This document shows positions 1-8,928 of a DNA stretch of 64,000 nt, piece after piece. The notes under the pieces are model-generated. The model was not told the origin of the DNA, did not search any database, and was given only the letters and a program-made list of their open reading frames with translations. The DNA lies in NCBI GenBank assembly GCA_016841445.1, contig JAENZD010000001.1, positions 620,001-684,000 on the forward strand. Reading direction: 5' to 3'. Position 1 is the stretch's first letter. Every line of letters starts with the position of its first letter. The stretch is from Anaerolineaceae bacterium (GTDB lineage Bacteria; Chloroflexota; Anaerolineae; Anaerolineales; Anaerolineaceae). The position numbers were made by a program, and so were the translations under genes.

Positions 1-97
1 AGATGACGCTCTTGGTCAGGCAGCTCAAACTGGTGATCAGGACGAACGCAATAAGGATGGATTGTTTTATTCTTTTGTGGTGTTTACAGGAATTCAT
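1..97 (-). CDS. Lipoprotein, N-terminal fragment (runs off the window)
   Basis: The first 32 codons of a minus-strand gene that continues beyond base 1. The ATG at 95-97 is preceded by a GAGGAG-like ribosome site (about 104-111). The peptide begins with a basic stretch (KHHKRIK), then a hydrophobic run and a lipobox ending LSC at about residue 25, so a signal-peptidase-II lipoprotein is predicted. Nothing of the mature domain is visible, so no function can be given. It resembles in style the other lipoproteins of the first 12 kb. Confidence 0.6.
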   Translation of the reverse strand, partial: MNSCKHHKRIKQSILIAFVLITSLSCLTKSVI

Positions 98-311
98 AAC
101 ACATCTCCTCTCAACTGAAACTTAACCCCAGGTTGATAATATTATAGATAAATATTTAAAATATTTCAACATTTTTGTAGTTTTAGGGCTGACATACACA
201 TCACATAGAAACAATCGTGTGATTTTCCAGCACAAAACAGCTTGCGGTTTTGTTATAATAAAATAACGTATCATGTGGAATTCTCATTATTTGTGCATAG
301 CACCTTTAGGG

Positions 312-483
312 TGTCGATAACTTGCCTGGCCCCCGTCCTAGCCTGAACGGCACCTGTCCTGGAGCAAAGCGAAACCCCCGGAGCAAAGCAGAGGGGGCAG
401 GAGCAAAGCGGAACACCTTTAGGTGCGGAGGGGAAGCTGTCCGCGTAGCGGACTGATGAGGTGGAATCTTTATTGGCGATCAA
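312..483. repeat. Modular GCGAAGCGG-type intergenic repeat, copy 1
   Basis: Contains the recurring modules CCCCCGGAGCAAAGC and GGAGCAAAGCGGAACACC, then an 80-base block (about 400-482) carrying two small palindromes (CACCTTTAGGTG and TCCGCGTAGCGGA) and the words GATGAGGTGGAATCTTTATTG. The same block recurs at 34148-34232, and the GCAAAGCGGA modules recur at 35.6-36.3 kb. Confidence 0.7.
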
Positions 484-504
484 CTTTCACTTTGTCTTGA
501 GCCT

Positions 505-600
505 TCTTCGACCTTCCGCATCATTCCTACGAGCTCAAGCTGAACGACCGCAAGCCGTATCAGCGAAGTGCCAAGCGCCATGAGGCGCTGGCCTAGCTAC
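505..600. repeat. Hairpin-rich intergenic repeat, copy 1
   Basis: Shares CTCAAGCTGA, CAAGCCG, the block TCAGCGAAGTGCCAAGCGCC and GGCGCTGGCCTAGC with 35098-35218. CCAAGCGCC pairs with GGCGCTGG as a stem. The second copy carries an extra 50-base insertion in the loop of that stem. Confidence 0.6.
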
Positions 601-754
601 CAGCTGCTTTCTTTCACCATTCACCATTCACCTTTGAGCTTTGAGCTATGCCCTCAACCTTCTTCGAGCGTGTGAATCATTACTATGGGCTACCAGCTAC
701 TGGCTACCATCTACCAGCTGCTTTCTTTCACATTTCACCTTTGAACTTATGACT

Positions 755-845
755 TATCGCCTCCACCACCGCCGCATACGAAGCCTCCAGCTCCAGCGGC
801 GGGTTGGCGAACCGGCGGTTAACCCCTTTAAGCCCCCCTGGTGTA
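755..845 (-). pseudogene. thrC 3'-end relic 1
   Basis: Read on the minus strand this stretch encodes VNRRFANPPLELEASY followed by AAVVEAI. This matches the last residues of the intact threonine synthase at 12183-13511 ([16 protein letters not shown]...). Similarity at DNA level covers roughly 90 bases and stops abruptly at the equivalent of codon AI near the C-terminus. The 5' side is already out of frame (stop codons appear after a GGGGGGC run), so it cannot be expressed. Confidence 0.75.
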
Positions 846-1204
846 GTGTGCATGCCTCACCTGTTCGCCATAGGGGAGGAACAATCTAAAACCGACTGAA
901 AGAATGCGAGATTTTGCTATCAATTGTGTTTTGAGGAGTTTCATCTGGAATCATTTGGGGATATGAAGATGCAGAATAACCAATTATTGCAAATGAGCTT
1001 TCGAATCGCAAATTGTGATTTTCTTGGTCTTGTTGATGCGTATATGAATAATTTTATGTTTTTATTGTAAATTACGAATTCTTATGATATTATAAATTAA
1101 GCTTGTGTTTGTCCTCTGCCGGGGTTCATGGACAGCCTTTTTCCTTAGATACTTGACAAAAACACAAAATTTATCTTTTATATCCACGAAAGGAGAGAAC
1201 TGGG

Positions 1205-1708
1205 ATGGGTGAAGGAATGATAAATGGTAGATTAGTGCATACGGATGCATTAAAACCAAGTGATATACCGGGTGATGCATCAGATCAAGATATGGCTGAT
1301 TGCAAATCTAAAGCTTGCAAAAGAGCTAAACAGCGATTAATTCCAGCTCGGAATGAAATACTTACTCTGTGTGCAAACTTAAAAGCCAAGGAAAACCAGA
1401 GAAATATTTACCTGGGAAGTGTTGCAGTATTTATGGCAATTGCAGCAGCTTTATCTTCTGCTGCAGGGGCTGCTGCTGCGACAATAATCGGAATTCCGGC
1501 TTCAATCGTACTCTTAATTGCTGCAGCAGCAATGATAACTGCAGCTATAGCATTTTTTATTGCAGCAATTGCCGTTCAAGCTGAAATGGCTAGAATAAAA
1601 TCGCAAATTGGTGTTCTGCAATCCGAATGGCAAATGTTGGTTGCTCAGATAATGGATGCTTGTGCAGAATATTGTTGGCCGGATCTTGAAGTTCCTACCT
1701 GTCGGTAA
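1205..1708 (+). CDS. Small two-hairpin membrane protein, unknown
   Basis: A 167-residue protein with a good Shine-Dalgarno site (AAAGGAGAG, about 10 bases upstream). Residues 1-70 are polar with several cysteines. Residues about 75-125 form a very Ala/Ile-rich hydrophobic stretch that would make two adjacent transmembrane helices (a loop around GIPAS). Residues 125-167 are amphipathic, with a closing cysteine cluster (CAEYCW...TC). I do not recognise the family. The layout of flanking helices around a membrane hairpin resembles the C-terminal half of the protein at 2571-4127. The gene lies between two relics of housekeeping-gene 3' ends, which suggests it is inserted cargo. Confidence 0.7.
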   Translation: MGEGMINGRLVHTDALKPSDIPGDASDQDMADCKSKACKRAKQRLIPARNEILTLCANLKAKENQRNIYLGSVAVFMAIAAALSSAAGAAAATIIGIPASIVLLIAAAAMITAAIAFFIAAIAVQAEMARIKSQIGVLQSEWQMLVAQIMDACAEYCWPDLEVPTCR

Positions 1709-2042
1709 TATTAATATCAAAAAATTATTAGCTCTATCATAAATAGGGCAATTACCAAGAGCAATCGCTAACTGAATAGATGCCTTTCCCGATAATTCTA
1801 ATTAAGTTAGCTCTATTTGGATTCGTCTTAAGAGATGAAAATGAATACAATCTGGGTTGGTGACATTTTGCAGCCATATTAAATACTTGTAAAGATGAGC
1901 AGATTCTCTTCTTTCACGCCCAATGTCAGGTGAGGGTGAAGGTGGTTCATTGGGATAACCTTGCCAGCTTTCGGGAGGGGCGAGAATAGCATATTAGAGA
2001 TCTGTTCTATCTTGAGGGCCTCTACTTGTGGAAACTGAAAAG

Positions 2043-2068
2043 TGCACCAGGATCCCGAGAAGATCTGA
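2043..2068 (+). pseudogene. proC 3'-end relic
   Basis: Twenty-six bases are identical at 25 positions to the last 26 bases of proC (18460-18485): HQDPEKI codons followed by TGA. Upstream the similarity disappears at once. It is on the plus strand, like the intact gene. Confidence 0.65.
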
Positions 2069-2308
2069 TAAATGATCATGGTTGTAACCCCGTTACGATT
2101 TGGATGCCTGCTTATGAGCTCTCGATTGATTATATAATTGAAGAGCAGAGAGAGATCGCCACATCATTATGAGGCACACTGTCTGTGTGTTCCGCTTCCG
2201 CTTAAGCCAGCGCCTCATGTCTCCTAGCGGTTTGAGACCGCTCAGCTTGTCGCGTTGATAAAATACTATTGCCCACTTATCCTGGGTGAAATCACCACCA
2301 AAGCGATT

Positions 2309-2437
2309 TTATGCATTAATTCCGCGTTCAATCGCTTCAAACACCGCATCAAAAGAAGCATCCAGTTCCAATGGTAGGTTAGCATACCGTCTATTAACTT
2401 CTCAAGCTCCCCAAGGTGATACCCCACCTAGAATTAT
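2309..2437 (-). pseudogene. thrC 3'-end relic 2
   Basis: Minus-strand reading gives VGYHLGELE, a one-base frameshift, then VNRRYANLPLELDASF and AVFEAIERGI with its own TAA. It is clearly the C-terminal 40 codons of threonine synthase ([25 protein letters not shown]... in the intact copy). It is more diverged than relic 1 but extends further at both ends. Confidence 0.75.
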
Positions 2438-2570
2438 GTTATACTTATCAGCGCATTCCGCAGCGCAGCACATTACTGGTAGAAAAGAAATTTCTAATAG
2501 TTTCAGGACAAACCGCCTCGGTATTCCTCATTGATCGTTTGTGAGGAAGGAAATCTAATTTATTACCGCC

Positions 2571-4127
2571 ATGGATGGTCAAGCCGGATTTGAATTGGAA
2601 AATAAGATGCATCTACAATCCAATCACAAGCTCAAGCAGTTAACTTTTCTCACCCTTTTCTTCATTCTCCTCAGTTTCCTTTTTCTTGGGGAGCCAACCC
2701 CAACCAGAGCAAATCAAGACCCGGCAGCCGCCAACCAGCTCGCCTTCCCACTCTACTATCAGGGTCAGGGTACTTCCACCGATGCAGAAATAAATCATTA
2801 TTTATATGGGGATAAAATTTGTCCAACCACGGCAGAATGGGAGTTCACCCTATCGGAGAACGGCAGGTTGTTCGGTTCGTATATCAATTTGAACCCCAAG
2901 GCCGCTTCAGGGGATGATTGTGTTCCTGTTTATGATCGGGATCATCCTTCCAGAGGCGAGAATCGAATTGATTTTTCCGGGGTCCATTCAGAGGGTCATT
3001 TCGAGATCACGGAAAGTAATCTTTACTATGATTATACAAATTGGAAATTCCGTGATCCCGATATTAATATCCAGGGGTATTATGACGCTGATCACATCTA
3101 TACCTCTCCAACCTACCATTATGAAAGTAGCACCTATTCCAACTGGACGGATGTGATTGAGCATGAATTTGATCTGCCTTTGGTGAGTAGCGGAGCCACT
3201 GCCGGTGGCGCAGAACAGGATCCCGTCCCTGCGGATGGGGCAGGGCAGGATGCAGTCCCTGGGGACGTCGCCGCCGCAATAGATCCCTGGATCCCTGTGA
3301 CGGTGATTGGTGCTGCAGGTGCAGCGGCTGCCGCAGTTGGGGTAGCGGGGGCAGGTGCGGCGGTAGCGGCAACTTCGAAAGGCAATAAGAGGGGCAAGAA
3401 AAAACAGGATGAAAACAAAAAAGACCCCTGTGCTACCGATCTGAACCGGCTCAAAAAAGCCTCTGCTGAAGCCCGAGCTTTACATGATGCCATTCAAACC
3501 TTGCGCGGCTACCTGGCACAATTGGAAACGCAGTACGAAAACGTGCGCCAGGCGGGGTATTGGAGCGCTGCGGTCGATCTTGGGTTGTTAGGCGCTTCCA
3601 TCTTTGGCGCACCCCTCTCCGTTGGGCTGACAGGCAAGGCAGTTGTTTCACAGTCAATTGGGCGAGCAATGGGCGAATCAGCCGCAGCGGCACTTGGGGG
3701 GGAGATGATGAAGAGTGTTTTTAATGGCATGTCAGGGCAGGGCGTCAGCTGGGAAAATTTCGTAAAAGCGCCTTATGGCGGTGCAGAAGGCGTTGTGGCT
3801 CAAAATGTGATCACCGAAGTCCTTGCCCAAAGGTACGCGACCCGTCTGGCTCAGCGTGGCTTTTCCACCTCGGTCAGGGGACCATTGCTGAAGGGATATA
3901 CTAAAAGGGTTGCCAGCCAGTTGGCCTCCAGGGTCATGCAGCTCATCAGCGTGGGTAAGATCGTCTATGGGGCTTATACGGAAGTTCAAAAGCTGGAAGC
4001 CATCCGGGAAATCATGGGCAAGCTTAGAAAATCGCTTTTTGAGTTGGAACTGCTTTACGAAGAAGCGCTCAGTGAGATGCGGATTTCCCGTTCCGTCTAC
4101 GAAAAATGCCGTAAGTTATGGCAGTAA
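2571..4127 (+). CDS. Secreted/anchored protein with Ala-Gly membrane segment, unknown
   Basis: 518 residues if the first ATG is used. A start at codon 13 (2607) would place the hydrophobic signal segment (residues about 22-40, LTFLTLFFILLSFLF) closer to the N-terminus. A GGAAGG site lies rather far upstream of the first ATG. After the signal, residues 50-195 form a Tyr/Asp-rich soluble domain, then an acidic/Gly-rich linker. Residues 240-270 are an Ala/Gly/Val membrane-spanning stretch followed by a Lys-rich stop-transfer signal (KGNKRGKKKQ). The 240-residue C-terminal part has coiled-coil-like ends around Ala/Gly-rich amphipathic segments. I do not recognise the family. It is followed after 18 bases by the gene at 4146, probably one transcription unit. 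Confidence 0.75.
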   Translation: MDGQAGFELENKMHLQSNHKLKQLTFLTLFFILLSFLFLGEPTPTRANQDPAAANQLAFPLYYQGQGTSTDAEINHYLYGDKICPTTAEWEFTLSENGRLFGSYINLNPKAASGDDCVPVYDRDHPSRGENRIDFSGVHSEGHFEITESNLYYDYTNWKFRDPDINIQGYYDADHIYTSPTYHYESSTYSNWTDVIEHEFDLPLVSSGATAGGAEQDPVPADGAGQDAVPGDVAAAIDPWIPVTVIGAAGAAAAAVGVAGAGAAVAATSKGNKRGKKKQDENKKDPCATDLNRLKKASAEARALHDAIQTLRGYLAQLETQYENVRQAGYWSAAVDLGLLGASIFGAPLSVGLTGKAVVSQSIGRAMGESAAAALGGEMMKSVFNGMSGQGVSWENFVKAPYGGAEGVVAQNVITEVLAQRYATRLAQRGFSTSVRGPLLKGYTKRVASQLASRVMQLISVGKIVYGAYTEVQKLEAIREIMGKLRKSLFELELLYEEALSEMRISRSVYEKCRKLWQ

Positions 4128-4145
4128 TAGGGGCTGGATAATAAC

Positions 4146-4976
4146 ATGACGATCTACACTAAGTTTACGCCCACCGAAATCGAGGCCATCGCAAAAGACC
4201 TCCGGCAGCAGTTGTCCAGTGGAACATTGACCCTAGGGTTGCTGGAAACATTTAAATTCCGGGGTCCGGAAGGGAAGTCCTGGACGGTTTCACCGCAGGC
4301 GGGTGCCTGGTACTGCTTCAAATCAGGGGGCTGGCAGCCGGCACAGAGACCGGATGCCCCCTTGGATGGCCCGGTAAACCTGTTTGAGATGATCACACTG
4401 CCCCTCTCCCCCGCCGGTACTGGCAAGCGTGAAGCGGTCGAGCCGGACCAACCGGATCCGGACATACGTCAAATGATCGAGAATGCGACCAGGAGGATCA
4501 GGGAGTCGTACAACCAGGGCAAGATCAATTCTGCTGAAGCGGAAAACTTGCTCAAGGACCTCTATTTACTGGATCCATCTGGGCTGATCTGGTCTTGTGG
4601 GGTGCACACCGGCGATTGGTATTTCTTCCGGCAGGGGGATTGGGAGGTCGCCGTCGATGATGGTCCCAACCCGCCGGACTTCCAACCCGGATCACCTTAT
4701 ACCGAGGCAGCAAAACAGGTCATCTCACGCTTTACGGAATCGGATGCCGCCGCCATCTCGGAGCAAGTTGTCCCAGACTGGACACCTGCCCCGGGCTTCC
4801 CCGGGATAAACACAGATGTTGCAGGAATGCCAATCCAGCACAATACCGCAAAGGTACCTGGTACCTCGTCTGCCCGGCGCACCAGGATGATCATCCTGGT
4901 GATATTCATCTTTCTTTTTATTATGTGCGCATGCCTCTTCGCCTTGGGTATCGGTGGAATTTTCTTTATTGATTAA
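4146..4976 (+). CDS. C-tail-anchored protein with two Trp-rich repeats, unknown
   Basis: 276 residues, no signal peptide, and one C-terminal transmembrane helix (about 243-273). Two copies of a short domain are visible. One is near residues 37-65 (GPEGKSWTVSPQAGAWYCF...GGW), the other near 140-167 (DPSGLIWSCGVHTGDWYFF...GDW). The shared pattern is D/G-P-x-G-x-x-W, then G-x-W-Y-x-F, then G-x-W. Each is preceded by a short helix rich in Glu/Arg that could bind a partner. A tail-anchored cytosolic protein is the simplest topology. It lies 18 bases downstream of 2571-4127. The function is unknown. Confidence 0.75.
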   Translation: MTIYTKFTPTEIEAIAKDLRQQLSSGTLTLGLLETFKFRGPEGKSWTVSPQAGAWYCFKSGGWQPAQRPDAPLDGPVNLFEMITLPLSPAGTGKREAVEPDQPDPDIRQMIENATRRIRESYNQGKINSAEAENLLKDLYLLDPSGLIWSCGVHTGDWYFFRQGDWEVAVDDGPNPPDFQPGSPYTEAAKQVISRFTESDAAAISEQVVPDWTPAPGFPGINTDVAGMPIQHNTAKVPGTSSARRTRMIILVIFIFLFIMCACLFALGIGGIFFID

Positions 4977-5239
4977 CGGAGCGAGAGACTTGTCTCTAAA
5001 ACTTCACCAACCAGGATAACCGCAGCCAAAAAATTGTGTTTACGCCTGCGTAAGGAAGAGAGTGGTTCCCCCTTCGCTTGAGCTTCGGGGATGCTGCATT
5101 GTCGCGACCCTATCGATGCTAAGAAAAGGCACAAGCGCAGCCAACTGAAAGTGTAAGTGCATCCTGGTGGGAATCCTTCGCTATAATTTGATGAAAACCT
5201 TATTGAATTAAGTCAGATAAATCCAATGCAATCAAATTG

Positions 5240-6703
5240 TTATTGATAAACCAGTCTGTTCACAAGTCTAGGTTTGATGTTTTGATGATTTCTTAAGTAT
5301 TCTTCGAGTACATCTTGAACAGATGTGGAAACGACTTTTGAACACTTTTCACTCAGTAACGCCTTCTCTGTAATATCCAGGTATTGTTTACAGTTAGCAA
5401 AATGAAAGCCCTGTAGACAAATCGAGTAAATTTTGTCTTGATCGATCTTTTCATTTCCAACTTTTAACGATTCGAGTTTTTTATCTTTATCATTATAAAT
5501 TGCCTGAACACCAGAGTTTATTTGATAACATTCTCCTTCACCATCCCTGTTTTCAATCCTCATGATATGTGAAAATATTTTTTGTAGTTTATCCCCGGTG
5601 ATATAGAATTTGGTTAGCGTATCGTCATAAGGGAAACAGCTCCTCAAGTCTCTTAAGGTGACTAACGGCCCTAATTTCTTTAACCTAATGGATCCACTTC
5701 CTAATAACATAACATCACATTCAGCATAACAAGCTAAAGCATCTGCAAGAATGTTTCCTAAACTTGTTTCAATCTCTCTTTCAGGATGGGTTGCTTCCGC
5801 AGAAAATTTTGTTATTAAAGTATTGTATTTTCTGTCCACATTTTCTTTGAAGGAAGCAATAAATGCCAGTAATTTTTCATCTGGTTCCGCAATTTGGTCA
5901 TTAATTGGGATTAATTGCCATTTATATTCAATAATTGAATTGGTATCATCATCAACTGTAATATCGAATCGTCCTATTTGGTTTGTACCTACGCCTGCTT
6001 GAGCTACCAAAACATTATTAATTTCTGTTGGTCTCTCTAAGAAAGTATGGGAGTGACCTCCTAAGATCATATCAACGCCCCATTCAGGTTTTAATAGTCT
6101 TGCCAATTCCAAATCTGATTCATATCCGATGTGTGTAAGCAGCACAGTTAGATCAATATCGTCGTTCTTATAAGCATTACAGATTTTCCCCACTTCATCT
6201 GCTGCTTCTTCTACAGAGAGAAAGCTACCTACTAATTCATCCTTCTTTAGAGAATCAATAATTTTATTTGTTATTATTCCTGTAAGTAAAATATTAAATC
6301 CAGCTTTTTCTATTATTAAGTGTGGTTGCATAAGGCGCTTGTTGTATTTTTTTATATAAAGATTAGCATTCACAATAGGAAAATTCGCTAATTTTTCTAA
6401 AAACAACAAATGAGATAATCCATAATCAATTTCGTGATTACCTATTGTTGCTACGTCAGGCGCAAGGTAATTCATTAATTCAATGGTTGATAAGCCTCTG
6501 TACTCTGTGTCAATGAGTGATCCCTGAAGCATATCTCCTGCTATTACAAAGAGAACATTTTCTTCTTCTTTTCTTACTTTGTTTATATATCCGGAGAGTA
6601 ATGCTAAACCACCAATTAAATTCCCTTCCTTTCCAGACGCTTCTGCGAGAAAATCACCATGCATGTCATTGGAATGTAAAATTGTGAATTTTTTTGTGTT
6701 CAT
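5240..6703 (-). CDS. Cytosolic 5'-nucleotidase / metallophosphoesterase (UshA/YfkN-like)
   Basis: 487 residues from the ATG at 6703, chosen because AAGGAG lies 7 bases upstream; an in-frame codon at 6733 has no such site. The N-terminal metallophosphoesterase domain shows the family motifs HSNDMHGD (about 9-16), AGDMLQGS, GNHEIDYG and GGHSHT, which supply the two-metal ligands. The C-terminal part carries the 5'-nucleotidase domain that binds the nucleoside (LGNILADA..., SGSIR). Known relatives hydrolyse nucleotides, 2',3'-cyclic nucleotides or UDP-sugars, usually outside the cell. This one lacks a signal peptide, so it should act in the cytoplasm. The gene is monocistronic and the surrounding DNA is AT-rich. 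Confidence 0.9.
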   Translation of the reverse strand: MNTKKFTILHSNDMHGDFLAEASGKEGNLIGGLALLSGYINKVRKEEENVLFVIAGDMLQGSLIDTEYRGLSTIELMNYLAPDVATIGNHEIDYGLSHLLFLEKLANFPIVNANLYIKKYNKRLMQPHLIIEKAGFNILLTGIITNKIIDSLKKDELVGSFLSVEEAADEVGKICNAYKNDDIDLTVLLTHIGYESDLELARLLKPEWGVDMILGGHSHTFLERPTEINNVLVAQAGVGTNQIGRFDITVDDDTNSIIEYKWQLIPINDQIAEPDEKLLAFIASFKENVDRKYNTLITKFSAEATHPEREIETSLGNILADALACYAECDVMLLGSGSIRLKKLGPLVTLRDLRSCFPYDDTLTKFYITGDKLQKIFSHIMRIENRDGEGECYQINSGVQAIYNDKDKKLESLKVGNEKIDQDKIYSICLQGFHFANCKQYLDITEKALLSEKCSKVVSTSVQDVLEEYLRNHQNIKPRLVNRLVYQ

Positions 6704-7349
6704 AACAATCTCCTTACACAGGTAAAAGGCCATGTTTTAAAGAGTGACTGTTTATTTACAGAAGATCTCCTTGTCCCCCAAAAACTTATATCTTCATCCA
6801 TAACAGGTGATAATTTATGTACCCGATTATAACATCCATTAAAAGAGAAAAGCACTACAAATCAGAAAGTAAGATCTATCCCTTTCTGATACGAAAAGGA
6901 AAAAGGATCCATAAATTTGTTTAAGGATTAATCCCAAAAGTTCCCACAATTATTAGATCAGATTCTTGGTTCCCGTCATCATATTACTTCTATCAGAGGT
7001 TCTACCTTTTTGGTTGTTGAGATTTGAGATAGTAGCCATTCTGGATTATAAGAAATTAATTCTAGGGGAGTATGCTATACTAATAGATAATGGAACATTG
7101 ATAGATATGAAAGAATTGTAATTGGACTTGATGAAATATTATCTAGCTGGCTCATAATTTAAATCTCAGCAATAGATTTAGCATTGTAATTGGACTTGAT
7201 GAAATATTATCTAGCTGGCTCATAATTTAAATCTCAGCAATAGATTTAGCTGTGTAAGTGATATATAATTTTTAAAGGATAAAGGTCTTTATTTTGTAAT
7301 GACTAGGCGTACGATGGGGAAAATGTAACAAGTCAGGAAAAAGGAAAGA
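6704..7349. other. AT-rich intergenic region with a tandem duplication
   Basis: About 640 bases with no supported gene. It contains the 68-base duplication at 7115-7250. The rest (start region of the nucleotidase gene and leader of 7350) shows no further structure that I can name. Confidence 0.5.
7115..7250. repeat. Perfect 68-bp direct tandem duplication
   Basis: Unit 7115-7182 and unit 7183-7250 read identically, from ATTGTAATTGG to CAATAGATTTAGC. Perfect identity in non-coding DNA points to a recent duplication or a repeat-length variable site. Confidence 0.9.
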
Positions 7350-8300
7350 ATGAGTAACAAAAATCAATTATTCCAAAAAAGCCTCCGCTGTTTACAACAC
7401 CCAGCTACTTGGCTGAGTATTACTATATTGATTATCAACGACCATATATTTAAGGTAATTTATCCTTCCTGGATAACTGGAAAATTAAGTGATTTCGCTG
7501 GTTTGTTTTTCTTCCCATTTATCGTTGTTGCAATTATGAGTTTTCTTCTAAAAAAGTCAAAAATTTCATCAATACAGGTTGGAGAGATTTCATTTGGTAT
7601 TGTGGGAATTTGCTTTGTTTTAGTAAAGACTTTTCCATTGGTGAATATTTTCACAACAAGGCTTACATCACTGCTGCTTGGAACACCTACGAAATTTATG
7701 TTAGATCCAACTGATTTAATTGCATTATTTAGCATGGTTCCAGCATGGATGATTTGGCGCAAAACAAGTATTATAAAACCCACATCTGCCGCTTATGCTG
7801 CTTTATTAATTGGCTCTTTGGCTGTAATTGCTACATCCCCAGTCAAATGGATTGTAAGTGAAGTGACAAATTTGGATTATCAGGATGGGATTGTTTATGC
7901 TGCTGATCTTGAGAAACGAGGAGATCACGAATTCCCTGTTGCAGAGAGCCTAGATGGTGGATTAACATGGCAAGAGACGACCGAATTTATTCATGTTGAG
8001 TTAAGAAGTTTACCGCTAGAGATTTGTGGTCGATTGAATTCAGAGATATGTTATCGGATCACCGTTTGGCGTGAATTGCAATTATTGGGGCCTGAAAATG
8101 AGTGGGAGAGTGTTGATGAAATTAATTATGTTCAAGACGAAAATATTAATTGCCACGATATGATAATTTTCGATTGGAATGGTATTGAGTATGTTATCGT
8201 GGCGGTTGGTGAACATGGTATTCTTCGCCGCGAATTGCCAGAGGGAGAATGGCAAGTCATTCCTGTTCTATGGGCTTCGACACCAATAGAGAATGAATGA
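7350..8300 (+). CDS. Membrane protein of the 'TGKLSDFAGL' family, unknown
   Basis: 316 residues. The N-terminal half has about four to five transmembrane helices (about 16-34, 45-65, 76-98, 118-130, 146-165). The second half (about 170-316) is soluble and probably extracytoplasmic. The segment HPATWLSI...NDHIFK followed by TGKLSDFAGLFFFP is a conserved signature that I recall from uncharacterised bacterial membrane proteins. The soluble part contains SLDGGLTWQETT, like the Asp-box motif of BNR/sialidase-type beta-propellers. AAAGGAAAGA supplies a ribosome site. It opens a same-strand run of membrane and lipoprotein genes. Confidence 0.8.
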   Translation: MSNKNQLFQKSLRCLQHPATWLSITILIINDHIFKVIYPSWITGKLSDFAGLFFFPFIVVAIMSFLLKKSKISSIQVGEISFGIVGICFVLVKTFPLVNIFTTRLTSLLLGTPTKFMLDPTDLIALFSMVPAWMIWRKTSIIKPTSAAYAALLIGSLAVIATSPVKWIVSEVTNLDYQDGIVYAADLEKRGDHEFPVAESLDGGLTWQETTEFIHVELRSLPLEICGRLNSEICYRITVWRELQLLGPENEWESVDEINYVQDENINCHDMIIFDWNGIEYVIVAVGEHGILRRELPEGEWQVIPVLWASTPIENE

Positions 8301-8426
8301 TGTCTAAACAAATAGCATCATATTTATTTTCATCCGGTTAGTAATGGTCATTTTGGATGATTTGTATGTTCTGACACAGCCTACTATTAAATCGATGATA
8401 TTTCCTTAAGGAGAAAAACGATATTT

Positions 8427-8828
8427 ATGCTTTTCGAAAACAACCTTATAAAAATGTCTATTGCCGTAAGTCTGATCCTCACAACATTGATGGCATGCAA
8501 CCATGATTTAACCCAAACGATAAAGTATGGTCAAAAGGTCCATTATACTAAGGGGAACCATCTCACCTTTCCAAATGTCACATTAGAATTCATTGGTTTA
8601 ACTGAGTCTCCCCCATCGGATTTATATCCTCGAAGAATGTACTCGTATGATTTCAATATTTGTAGTGGTGATCAATCATTGATGATTTCGTGGAGTTCTG
8701 GCACCGGTGATATTGGTCCCACCATATTTGAGCTGGATGGAAATCGATATGCATTGGAGTTAGCTTTGTCTGACAAGTTGGGGGTTTTGGAAAAGAATGA
8801 ATTGGTCTTATGGAAAATAGATGATTGA
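8427..8828 (+). CDS. Small lipoprotein, unknown
   Basis: 133 residues. An N-terminal signal with lipobox LMAC (Cys about residue 24) is followed by a 110-residue beta-rich mature domain without recognisable motifs (one central Cys). AAGGAG lies upstream of the ATG. It should be anchored to the outer face of the cytoplasmic membrane. Second gene of the 7.3-11.9 kb membrane/lipoprotein run. Confidence 0.75.
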   Translation: MLFENNLIKMSIAVSLILTTLMACNHDLTQTIKYGQKVHYTKGNHLTFPNVTLEFIGLTESPPSDLYPRRMYSYDFNICSGDQSLMISWSSGTGDIGPTIFELDGNRYALELALSDKLGVLEKNELVLWKIDD

Positions 8829-8928
8829 TCGTATTTGCGTTTCATGAATGGGGATCTATTGTTGTTTTTTCGATAGTAATCCCCCCCTACGAAGATAAGG
8901 TGTTAACCATGTCGAAAGAGTAAATAAT

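Larger units (their letters stand above)
98..1204. other. Long intergenic stretch with repeats and a gene relic
   Basis: No convincing gene between the divergent lipoprotein start and the gene at 1205. It holds a modular repeat copy (about 312-483), a hairpin-rich repeat (about 505-600), low-complexity words of the type CTACCAGCT/CACCTTTGAGCTTTGAGCT (about 596-750), and a thrC 3'-end relic (755-845). Bases 846-1204 become AT-rich and show nothing further that I can support. Confidence 0.6.
1709..2570. other. Intergenic stretch with two housekeeping-gene relics
   Basis: No gene that I would defend. It holds the proC relic (2043-2068), a small perfect hairpin AGCGGT-TTGAG-ACCGCT (2227-2243) and the thrC relic (2309-2437). 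The remainder shows no recognisable structure. Confidence 0.55.

Noticed and set aside
271-483. Minus-strand frame of 70 codons
   Set aside because: Lies wholly in the modular repeat; translation of GCAAAGCGGA modules.
641-889. Plus-strand frame of 82 codons
   Set aside because: Covers low-complexity words and the antisense of the thrC relic; no start signal.
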